From the NCBI RefSeq assembly GCF_014697575.1, contig NZ_JACJSC010000001.1:434001-498000 (forward strand): a DNA stretch of 64,000 nucleotides, in the 5' to 3' direction. Numbering within the stretch: position 1 is the first letter of the stretch; the number at the start of each line of letters is the position of its first letter. Shown here one piece after another: positions 57,541 to 64,000 of the stretch. The DNA comes from Planktothrix sp. FACHB-1365. Its GTDB lineage: Bacteria; Cyanobacteriota; Cyanobacteriia; Cyanobacteriales; Microcoleaceae. The notes below the pieces were generated by a model that was not told where the DNA came from, searched no databases, and worked only from the letters and a program-made list of their open reading frames with translations. The translations under genes and the position numbers were made by a program.

Positions 57541-57675
57541 CACCATTAGCTTGATCGTTGGTGTTGGGAGGATGTCAATAAAATTCTATCCAAAAACCAA
57601 AAGGACGAGGTTTTCTCACCTGAACAGAGAGACTTCCTCGCCCCGATTCTTTGATAATTTCGCACAGGTAATCGT

Positions 57676-57855
57676 TTATTCTTCGTCGCCTTCTTCTGCG
57701 TCGTCAATGGGATAGTAGAATCCTGTAGAACGACCTGTGAGAACAGACTTACCGAGGGATAACGCTTTTTCAGCTTGTAGTCTTGCTTTCCGCTTCCAAG
57801 TCGCCTTCCGCATATCGCGTCTTGACCTGGACATTTTCTTCTTGGGTACAGCCAT
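57676..57855 (-). CDS. rpmF: 50S ribosomal protein L32
   Basis: A 59-residue protein from ATG 57855 (minus) to TAA 57676-57678. The N-terminus [20 protein letters not shown] is the L32 signature. The cyanobacterial tail [14 protein letters not shown] is acidic. The CxxC zinc pairs of some L32 proteins are absent, as in other cyanobacterial L32. It lies between the tnpB remnant and the di-heme gene, probably transcribed on its own. Confidence 0.95.
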   Translation of the reverse strand: MAVPKKKMSRSRRDMRKATWKRKARLQAEKALSLGKSVLTGRSTGFYYPIDDAEEGDEE

Positions 57856-57937
57856 GAGCCTAGTTTAATGAAGATTTTGCACAAACTATTATATTACCCT
57901 ATCTGTACCCTTGACTGAAGATTTTTTCCCAAAAAAT

Positions 57938-59338
57938 TTACAACGACTGCAAAAAGCGGACTAACGCCTCTCGGTCTTTCTGGTTCAGGGTTCTGAATGC
58001 TTCTTTAGCGGTTTCAGCTTCTCCCCCATGCCATAATATCGCTTCTTCGAGGGTTCGCGCCCGACCATCATGCAAATAGCCGGAATAGGGAGAAATGGTT
58101 TGAGTTAACCCAATTCCCCATAAAGCCGGGGTGCGCCATTCTGTTCCTGACGCTTGAAATTCCGGGCGGTTATCAGCTAATCCTGGGCCTAAATCATGTA
58201 ATAATAAATCCGTATAGGGATGAATGGTTTGATTAGCTAATTCTTTAACCGCATGATTCCCAGTTTTTAAGGTGGGTAAATGGCAGGAAACACAATTCGC
58301 TTGAGTAAATAAAGTTTCGCCGCGTTTGACTTGGAGATCATCTAATAATGTTCGGGCGGGCACGGCTAAAGTCTGGACATAGAATGTTGTTAAGTCTAAA
58401 GTTTTTTGATCAATATCCGTTTGTTTTTCACCTTCAGTAAATAAGGGGTTTGTAATTCCCATATCATTCACATAAGCTCCCGCATTTTGTTGAATTAAGG
58501 TTGGATTTCCAGCTTTTAAACCAAACCGTCCTAATGCTTGTGATTGTTTTTGAACATCCCAAACTCGATTGACTTTTCCTGAAATTCCATCGTGATTTTT
58601 ATCTTGAGGATCAGCCAAATTTAAAATCGTTTGTTCAGGAACTGCTTCTAATAAACCCAAACCAAAAACAGGGGGTGGAATTCTTAATGATTTTTGAATA
58701 TCTGTTGCAATGGGTTGACCATTAGGAAGGGTAATTTTGGGTTGAGGCGATCGCAATTCATAAGATGTACCATCGCCATATTCACCCGTTTTTTCTTGCC
58801 ATTCTATATTAACTGTAGCTTCAGGCTTTTGTCCATAAATGGCGAAATCTTGAATTTGGGTTCCCAGTCCCAAAACAGGAGGCATATTATCAAGTTTAAT
58901 CGACCCTTCTAAATGATAATTACCGGGTTGAATTGGATTAATTTTAGGTGCGCTGACTCTGACTAATAATTGTCCAGGTTCGGGTAAACCTCGACCATTT
59001 TTCAGATGACATCCTGCACAGGAGGCATTATTAAAAAAAGGCCCTAACCCAGGATGAATTTGTGCAGGTTTGGTGACAAAATTCGCCTCAAAAGCAGTAT
59101 TAGATTCTGTATGTTTTTTCTTTCCAGCTTCACCTAAATTAGCTAAGGGTTGCTCAAAACTACTAGAACTGCGGTTAAATACCGTTGTTTCTCCTCCTGC
59201 TAAAGGGATTTCGGGTTGAAACAAATTTTGAAAATGCCAAAGATGAGATAGGGTAATTCCTCCTAAAATTGTAATGGCGAAAATGATTAAAAATTTAATC
59301 GGTTTTCTAGGAGGATATTTTAAGGATAGAGTTTGCAT
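57938..59338 (-). CDS. Di-heme c-type oxidoreductase (DUF1111/thiol oxidoreductase family)
   Basis: A 466-residue protein with one N-terminal membrane segment (about 15-35) acting as anchor or signal. Two CxxCH haem sites: CAGCH (107-111) and CVSCH (about 347-351). Family stretches: NNASCAGCHLKNGRGLPEPG, and TALWGIGLTQTISPYSGYLHDGRARTLEEAILWHGGEAE. COG3488-type proteins often lie beside imelysins, as here. The substrate is unproven; a redox role outside the cytoplasmic membrane is likely. Separated from imelysin by 103 bp that hold a large hairpin. Confidence 0.92.
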   Translation of the reverse strand: MQTLSLKYPPRKPIKFLIIFAITILGGITLSHLWHFQNLFQPEIPLAGGETTVFNRSSSSFEQPLANLGEAGKKKHTESNTAFEANFVTKPAQIHPGLGPFFNNASCAGCHLKNGRGLPEPGQLLVRVSAPKINPIQPGNYHLEGSIKLDNMPPVLGLGTQIQDFAIYGQKPEATVNIEWQEKTGEYGDGTSYELRSPQPKITLPNGQPIATDIQKSLRIPPPVFGLGLLEAVPEQTILNLADPQDKNHDGISGKVNRVWDVQKQSQALGRFGLKAGNPTLIQQNAGAYVNDMGITNPLFTEGEKQTDIDQKTLDLTTFYVQTLAVPARTLLDDLQVKRGETLFTQANCVSCHLPTLKTGNHAVKELANQTIHPYTDLLLHDLGPGLADNRPEFQASGTEWRTPALWGIGLTQTISPYSGYLHDGRARTLEEAILWHGGEAETAKEAFRTLNQKDREALVRFLQSL

Positions 59339-59364
59339 TGTATTATAGGTTGTAATATTTTATC

Positions 59365-59425
59365 GTAGGGGTAATGTCCTTCCAAACCCTCTTTGCGCCT
59401 GGATTTGGAAGGACATTACCCCTAC
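59365..59425. repeat. Perfect inverted repeat, 22-bp arms, between imelysin and di-heme genes
   Basis: 59365-59386 is the exact reverse complement of 59404-59425, with a 17-nt loop. The arms begin GTAGGGGTAATGTCC. In the mRNA it forms a strong hairpin between two operon genes and could stabilise the upstream message, attenuate the downstream gene, or be a dispersed miniature element. Confidence 0.85.
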
Positions 59426-59441
59426 AGAACTTTTTCATAAA

Positions 59442-60599
59442 TTATTTAGGATTACTATAGGTTGTTTTGAGCAGGGGAAGAAGTTGTGTTTCTATTGTAG
59501 AAAACAAGGTTAAAATCGCTGATTTAGCTGATGTTAATTTAGCCGTTGCATCAGGGCTTTTAATCGTGCTTTCAATAGGAGCGGGAACCGCATTAATTGC
59601 TTCTAAAGCTGCTTTTAATTCTTGTTTAATTTTTTGATCTAATTCAGGATTTTTTTGAGCCACTAAACCACTAATACTATTACTTTGGGTTCCGGTTGCT
59701 GAAATTTGCCCTAAATAAGCATTCTCAACACTTTTAAGATTATTCTTAAAATCAGTTAGAGAACTTTGGCTAAACCGACTTTCAAAGGTTAAATTATCTT
59801 TCGTTTCTAAGGGTTTCCCGATTTTCTCATTCGCCACTTCATCCAAACAGCCTAACATCCCCTGTATAATTTCCTCAACTGCGGCTTGTGGGGTGGGATA
59901 GGCGGGATTATTATTGGTTCCTGCGGTTGCTAAAACTTCCCGATATGCAGGATTACCATTGACTCCTTCAGCCCAACTTTTGGTTAAATTATTGGCAGAT
60001 TCATTAAACGCTAAAGTTAAATTTTGTAATAATTTTAACTCTCGTTTTGAAAAATCATCAGCCGTTTTTTGAGAATCTAAACCAAATAATAGATATTCAA
60101 TTGTATGAAATCCTTTTTGCGTTGTTTGCAGTTTTTTCACCGACTCTAAGGTAATTTCATCCTGACTATTAATAACAGCAACAACATCCGTTTCATTCAC
60201 AGGCCAATCATCTAAATCCCCATCATAGCCTAAAGATTCCGCAGGGCCAAAGGCAAAGGCTTCGCTTTGTTCCCAAGGTGAACGAGCCACTATCCAAGCG
60301 TTTTGTGCGGCTTTGAGGGTTTCTTCGGTGGGGTTTTCCACAAACTGATTAACGGCTTTCGACAGTTCCTCGGCGTCTTCTACTAACTGTTGATAGGTCG
60401 GAATCACAACTTGATCCGCAAAATTACTCACCACTAGAGTTGTCGTGTCTGGTGATACGGCTTGTGAGGATAAATTACTATTAGTTGAGGCTATATTATT
60501 GCAACTACTACTCAATAAGAGTAAACTAGCGATCGCACCTGTTCTAAAATACTTTAAGATTGAGGAAGTCATCGATTGAATGGGTAGAGTCTTGTTCAT
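59442..60599 (-). CDS. Imelysin-family (peptidase M75) putative lipoprotein
   Basis: A 385-residue exported protein. A signal segment (about 20-32) ends at LSSSC (Cys33), a possible though imperfect lipobox. The imelysin hallmark GxHxxE appears as KGFHTIEYLLFG (about 150-160), and PWEQSEAFAFGPAESLGYDGDLDDWP matches the N-terminal half. Imelysins such as IrpA/EfeO bind iron on the outer face of the membrane and are iron-regulated; peptidase activity is doubtful. Fourth gene of the operon. Confidence 0.92.
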   Translation of the reverse strand: MNKTLPIQSMTSSILKYFRTGAIASLLLLSSSCNNIASTNSNLSSQAVSPDTTTLVVSNFADQVVIPTYQQLVEDAEELSKAVNQFVENPTEETLKAAQNAWIVARSPWEQSEAFAFGPAESLGYDGDLDDWPVNETDVVAVINSQDEITLESVKKLQTTQKGFHTIEYLLFGLDSQKTADDFSKRELKLLQNLTLAFNESANNLTKSWAEGVNGNPAYREVLATAGTNNNPAYPTPQAAVEEIIQGMLGCLDEVANEKIGKPLETKDNLTFESRFSQSSLTDFKNNLKSVENAYLGQISATGTQSNSISGLVAQKNPELDQKIKQELKAALEAINAVPAPIESTIKSPDATAKLTSAKSAILTLFSTIETQLLPLLKTTYSNPK

Positions 60600-60682
60600 A
60601 GTTTTTGAGAGTTTTTATTGAATAAACAATGACGGGAGGACAGGTTTAAGCTGTTTTAATCCTCCCGAATCACCCTTGATCA

Positions 60683-61216
60683 TTAGGGGGTTTTCGTTGA
60701 TAAAGGACTGAGTTCTAGGGAACCATTTGGCGTGAAAATTACGATAAATTCACCTAATGGAGATGTAGATTTCAACGCTGTCTTGAGTTGAGATAAAGGG
60801 ATTTCTTGAAGATAATCCTTAGCAGATTGATTTAAGGGAATATAATGGGAAATTTCTCCCTGAATATTCACACTCACTTGATACATTAAATGGGTGGTAA
60901 AGGTCGGCCAAGTTTGCCACGCCGTATCAAGACTTTGGTAAAGAGTTTGCTGTAATTCTTCTAACTGATTAGAGTCGGTTATAACAGAATTTTCAGCTAT
61001 ATTAACTACAGCTTTAACTTCCGGTATCACCTGTTTTTGAGAATGGGGGTTAGGAACGGATTTAACGTGATATCCTCGAAAATTATCCATTTGGCTGACC
61101 CGCCACATTGCCAGAGGAAAGGTTCCTGCAAATAGTGTAAAAACCCCGACTAAAATCCAGACAATCTTATGTAATTTTTGAGGAGGTATAGTTTTAGATT
61201 CTGCCATGTTTACCAT
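60683..61216 (-). CDS. Single-span membrane protein of the imelysin operon
   Basis: A 177-residue protein (174 from ATG 61207, MAESKTIPPQK). One membrane segment (about 20-42, IVWILVGVFTLFAGTFPLAMW) near the N-terminus, then a soluble domain ending in a TonB-C-like pattern (TTHLMYQVSVNIQGEISHYIPLNQSAKDYLQEIPL and FIVIFTPNGSLELSP). No family name can be given. Ten bp separates it from the preceding gene, so co-transcription is very likely. Confidence 0.75.
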   Translation of the reverse strand: MVNMAESKTIPPQKLHKIVWILVGVFTLFAGTFPLAMWRVSQMDNFRGYHVKSVPNPHSQKQVIPEVKAVVNIAENSVITDSNQLEELQQTLYQSLDTAWQTWPTFTTHLMYQVSVNIQGEISHYIPLNQSAKDYLQEIPLSQLKTALKSTSPLGEFIVIFTPNGSLELSPLSTKTP

Positions 61217-61226
61217 TTTTATCTCG

Positions 61227-61700
61227 TTAAGTTAAGGGTAAATAAGGAAATAGAGGATGCCAACACATTGCTGTTGCAGCTACTAATAAGAAAAACATCC
61301 AGAAAAAGATGGTTTTAGATGAAATATTCTTGTTTTTCCAAAGCTGAGAAAGAATCAACCAACTGATTAGCCAACCGACTAATAACATCGTTTCTTTTCC
61401 GGTATAACTGCCAATATTTCCCCAAATGGGGTCAGGGTTACGGCTACCCGGTATCCAACTTCCCAGCATCCAAATAAATTTTTCTCTGGCTTTAGAGGTA
61501 TCAGATAAATGGTGTGTCACCATCATTGTAAATGCACCAATTCCAGCACTCACTAAGGCAGCCGCAGCAGGGCCAGAAACCGTTGGAGGAGTTTTTGCAC
61601 CTGTGGATAATTCGTGAGGAAAGTGTTTGATTTCTCGCCAAATTTTTCCATAAAAAGGTTCGGTTTTTAGAGAATTTGATGGCGTTGAATATTGACTCAT
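61227..61700 (-). CDS. Membrane protein of the imelysin operon (family not recognised)
   Basis: A 157-residue protein from the ATG at 61700 (MSQYSTPSNSLKTEPFYG), chosen because the region upstream (to 61880) overlaps the preceding gene and codes for atypical residues. About three hydrophobic segments: 51-67, 99-119, 128-147. His residues flank them (MVTHHLSD, MCWHPLFPY), which suggests metal or haem contact. No family is recognised. Lies 29 bp downstream of the next membrane gene. Confidence 0.75.
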   Translation of the reverse strand: MSQYSTPSNSLKTEPFYGKIWREIKHFPHELSTGAKTPPTVSGPAAAALVSAGIGAFTMMVTHHLSDTSKAREKFIWMLGSWIPGSRNPDPIWGNIGSYTGKETMLLVGWLISWLILSQLWKNKNISSKTIFFWMFFLLVAATAMCWHPLFPYLPLT

Positions 61701-61729
61701 TGATGTCACCTGTAGGTTAAAATTAGGAA

Positions 61730-62335
61730 TTATAAAGAATGAATTTTGGCAACGGCTAATCCGCTTACCATTCCTCCCATCGCAAAAAACATTATTCCCA
61801 TTAATCCTATACAGGTTGCGGTTAAAATCGGTCGATTTTGTTTCTCTAAAATAGAGTCCCCATATTGCCATAAAATCCAAGTACAGGCGACACAGAGAGG
61901 CAGGGTAAATAACACGCTAAATTCGTGATATTCCATCAAAACATATTGACCTAAAGGAGAGTTTTCTTTTAACCAAGCGCGAGCCCCGCCAAATTGCATA
62001 TCGGCGCGATATCGCATATAAGCTAAGTTTCCAGTAGCAATAGCTAAAAAGGAAATAACACTTGACCAAAAGGCTAAAGTTCGCATTTGAGGCAGAATTT
62101 TACTCGCGCCTCTAAGCAGGGGAAATGCTAAATGTCCGGTGTAAACAATGACGACGGTTGCTAATAGGGAACCAAAGCCATGTATTGTTCCTAAACTTCG
62201 TTGCCAAGGACTCGGATGCAGTAAATTTACGAAGGGTAAAAATAGAAATAAACCTGCGGATAAAATACTAAGTCCGTAGATACACAGTGTTGCTAAATCC
62301 AGAGAACGGGGGAAATTTGAGGTATTGGTTTGCAT
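61730..62335 (-). CDS. Multispan membrane protein heading the imelysin operon
   Basis: A 201-residue protein from the ATG at 62335 (MQTNTSNFPRSLD); an in-frame ATG at 62350 would add five. About five membrane segments. Histidines occur within or at the ends of hydrophobic segments (GTIHGFGS, VYTGHLAFP, LMEYHEFS), reminiscent of b-type haem ligands, though no cytochrome family is recognised. It is first in a run of five same-strand genes preceded by a Fur-box-like palindrome, so it probably belongs to an iron-response operon. Confidence 0.75.
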   Translation of the reverse strand: MQTNTSNFPRSLDLATLCIYGLSILSAGLFLFLPFVNLLHPSPWQRSLGTIHGFGSLLATVVIVYTGHLAFPLLRGASKILPQMRTLAFWSSVISFLAIATGNLAYMRYRADMQFGGARAWLKENSPLGQYVLMEYHEFSVLFTLPLCVACTWILWQYGDSILEKQNRPILTATCIGLMGIMFFAMGGMVSGLAVAKIHSL

Positions 62336-62360
62336 TGGAGGTTCTATCAATTAAGATTTA

Positions 62361-62378
62361 TTCTCAATTAGTTGAGAA
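62361..62378 (-). promoter_or_regulatory. Fur-box-like palindrome upstream of the imelysin operon
   Basis: TTCTCAATTAGTTGAGAA has perfect 7-bp arms (TTCTCAA/TTGAGAA). It lies 26 bp upstream of the first gene's ATG (62335). Its ATTCTCAAT-type arms and AT-rich flanks resemble Fur boxes of cyanobacteria, often with TTCTCAA cores. Site is seen; binding is inferred. Confidence 0.5.
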
Positions 62379-62693
62379 ATTGAATCGGAAAACAAAGTTT
62401 CCTGACAACAGAGTTGACAGAAAATCGAAAAAAAACCTACAATGAAACTATCCAATCAAAATTAAGCGATCGCTTTCCAGGGTTATCGCTCAATCAAGAC
62501 ATCAGGATGTTTCAAAAGTGATGGTTATCGCTTTTGGGTTTAGGCTCTAGGCTAAGTTGCTCAACTTTTCAGTCTAGTGCCTTTTATCATGTTTTCGCAA
62601 GCTCTCAATTCATCTGGATTTTTCCAGATTAGTTGATAAAGCTTCTCAATTAAGATACGACAACTCTTGTCAAAATGCAAGAGTCTAAATAGC
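62379..62693. other. Intergenic region between the imelysin operon and xthA
   Basis: About 315 bp with no convincing coding sequence. A GCGATCGC octamer lies at 62466-62473. CTGGATTTTTCCAGATTAG near 62613-62631 includes a small hairpin (CTGGA/TCCAG) that may terminate xthA-distal transcription. Otherwise nothing defined. Confidence 0.4.
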
Positions 62694-63497
62694 CTATGCT
62701 CCTGTGATTGAGTCTAGGGTTAAGATAACAGGGGTGTGATCACTCGGCTGTTCCCAGGTTCTAGGGATTTTGTCGATGATAGAATTGCTGGCGACTTCAT
62801 ACAGGGGTAAGGTTAAATAATGGGTATCAATGCGCCATCCGCTATTGCGTCGGAAGGAAGCTTGGCGATAGTCCCACCAGCTAAACTGTCCGCCTTCCGT
62901 TGTGAACTTGCGGAAGGCGTCTTGAAAGCCTAATTCTAATATTGATTGTAAAGCTTGACGTTCAGCATCACTCGCCATAATATGAGTTTCTCGATTTTTG
63001 GGGTTATGAATATCAATATCTTCTAAAGCAATATTAAAATCCCCACAAATACAAATCTTTTCCGTTTGAGTTAACAGAATTTTTAAATAATCTTTGAGAT
63101 AATTTAACCATTTTAATTTATATTGATATTTATCGCTATCAATACTAGAACCATTGGGAACATATAAATTAACAATCGCAATACCATTAACAATTGCCGT
63201 TAAAACTCGTTTTTGCTCATCAAAGTTTTGAGCTTGTTCAGTATTTAAAATACCAGAAAATCCAAAATGAACCGATTCTAGGGGAGTTTTGCTTAAAATT
63301 GCCACCCCATTATAGGCTTTTTGACCGTAAATATAAAGGTGATAACCCATATCTTCAAAGAATAGACGAGGAAAATCTTTATCAATCACTTTAGTTTCCT
63401 GCAAACAAAGAATATCAACAGGATGAGTTTGTAACCATTGCAATAGATGATCTTTTCGAGTTCTAATTGAATTAACATTCCACGTTGCAATTTTCAT
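62694..63497 (-). CDS. xthA: Exodeoxyribonuclease III
   Basis: A 267-residue member of the exonuclease III/AP endonuclease family. Motifs: MKIATWNVNSIRTRKDHLLQWL, DILCLQETKV with the metal-binding Glu, VNLYVPNGSS, CICGDFNIALEDIDI and the catalytic SDHTPVIL near the C-terminus. It incises DNA at abasic sites and removes 3' blocks in base-excision repair. Length is normal. Probably monocistronic. Confidence 0.95.
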   Translation of the reverse strand: MKIATWNVNSIRTRKDHLLQWLQTHPVDILCLQETKVIDKDFPRLFFEDMGYHLYIYGQKAYNGVAILSKTPLESVHFGFSGILNTEQAQNFDEQKRVLTAIVNGIAIVNLYVPNGSSIDSDKYQYKLKWLNYLKDYLKILLTQTEKICICGDFNIALEDIDIHNPKNRETHIMASDAERQALQSILELGFQDAFRKFTTEGGQFSWWDYRQASFRRNSGWRIDTHYLTLPLYEVASNSIIDKIPRTWEQPSDHTPVILTLDSITGA

Positions 63498-64000
63498 CCC
63501 AGACTCCTAATTAAATTCGTTGTTATACAATTCTAATGGATTATTCTACACTGAATCCAACCTTTAGGGGGTTAGGGAGATCTAATCTCAGTTTTAATTA
63601 AGGGTTTTCGGTTTAATTTGTGGATCAACATTGATTATATTGTGTCTTGATTCATTGAAACCCCAGTGAAAAATTAGAGATTTAATCAATACTTAACTTA
63701 ATTAAGATTCACTTTTTATCACTTTTTGTCACTTTTTTCACCTCTGAATTCACTTTTTGGCAACTTTTTTTCCGTGAGAGGGTGGTAGGCTATTACCAGA
63801 ATCAATTTTGTTCGATAGGTTTCAACCTGTTGGTACAAAGTTAAAGTCCACCTACGCGGACTCAGAACAGATCCAAGAAACCGGGTTTTCCCCAAAAAAT
63901 TCAGATTCAAGAGTTCAGGAGATTAACCAATGAACAACGACTTAACAAGTTTCGGCTTTTTGCGTAAAAGTTGAGGCTGAAATTGGATACCTAGATAGAG
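63498..64000. other. AT-rich terminal region with phased T-tracts; no complete gene
   Basis: About 503 bp. TCACTTTTT occurs at 63709, 63719, 63729 and 63750, three of the copies with 10-bp phasing. A GAAACCGGGTTTT repeat lies near 63878. An ATG at 63930 opens a 14-codon frame that stops (TGA 63972-63974). Another frame (VKVEAEIGYLDR) runs off the right edge without a visible start. A downstream gene probably starts beyond or near the edge. Confidence 0.5.

Noticed and set aside
57546-57884. Minus-strand 112-codon frame over the L32 gene
   Set aside because: It is in a different frame from rpmF, whose product is unmistakably L32; the longer frame gives no recognisable protein.
63719-63910. 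Minus-strand 63-codon frame near the right edge
   Set aside because: It is encoded by the T-tract repeats and has low-complexity, unrecognisable sequence.
63930-63974. Short frame MNNDLTSFGFLRKS followed by a coding-like frame, possible programmed frameshift as in prfB
   Set aside because: The slippery motif and RF2 sequence are not present and the window ends too soon to judge.

Overview
The window comes from a cyanobacterium. It encodes a Mg-protoporphyrin IX methyltransferase (ChlM), the catalytic chain of ferredoxin:thioredoxin reductase, an SpkB-type kinase with pentapeptide repeats, a HetZ-like protein, an Rre1/Ycf29-like regulator, CHASE2/CHAT/DUF928/FecR proteins and a PEP-CTERM protein. 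The octamer GCGATCGC (HIP1) recurs throughout. The HetZ homologue and the repeat-rich, AT-leaning spacers suggest a filamentous Oscillatoriales-type organism (Planktothrix-like). That assignment is an inference, not proven by the window.

Region by region. 1-3.6 kb: 3' end of a PEP-CTERM surface protein, a YciI-like protein and pheT. 4-8.6 kb: SpkB-like kinase, M3 oligopeptidase, Uma2 nuclease-like protein. 8.6-15.4 kb: a signalling cluster with a FecR-domain protein, a TPR-CHAT caspase-like protein, a DUF928 exported protein and a CHASE2 nucleotide cyclase. 15.5-21.9 kb: mannose-1-phosphate guanylyltransferase and a 1758-residue hybrid kinase. 22-28 kb: DUF4330, chlM, a small membrane/winged-helix-like protein, tRNA-Val(UAC), a DUF2227 protein, mazG, a ~200 bp MITE-like palindromic element and argH. 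28-32 kb: Rre1-like regulator, an unrecorded 39-residue membrane peptide, a PHP phosphoesterase and hetZ. 32-36.6 kb: second Uma2 protein and a large single-chain type IIG-like restriction-modification enzyme. 37-42.2 kb: DUF3611 protein, YihY/BrkB protein and a second hybrid kinase; the last two lie between perfect 44-bp inverted repeats. 42.3-45 kb: two family-2 glycosyltransferases and a WcaF-like acetyltransferase (a polysaccharide cluster). 45-50 kb: ddl, DUF309, ftrC, DUF58, pilT. 50-56.4 kb: coaD, a DivIVA-like coiled-coil protein, an orphan ATP-grasp enzyme, a DUF2157/GDYXXLXY membrane pair, and a translationally coupled ABC-type ATPase plus small nuclease-like protein. 56.6-57.5 kb: a decayed, internally deleted IS200/IS605 tnpB. 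57.7-62.3 kb: rpmF, then a five-gene operon (two multispan membrane proteins, a single-span protein, imelysin and a di-heme c-type oxidoreductase) headed by a Fur-box-like palindrome. 62.7-63.5 kb: exodeoxyribonuclease III.

The best candidates for under-described systems are: (a) the ATPase/small-protein pair at 54.8-56.4 kb, which looks like a two-gene defence or DNA-processing module; (b) the probably iron-regulated imelysin/di-heme/membrane-protein operon; (c) the CHAT-FecR-DUF928-CHASE2 cyclase cluster, whose cyclase has a non-canonical purine-recognition residue. The spacers also carry several families of dispersed palindromes and short tandem repeats, one of which abuts the start codon of a glycosyltransferase gene.
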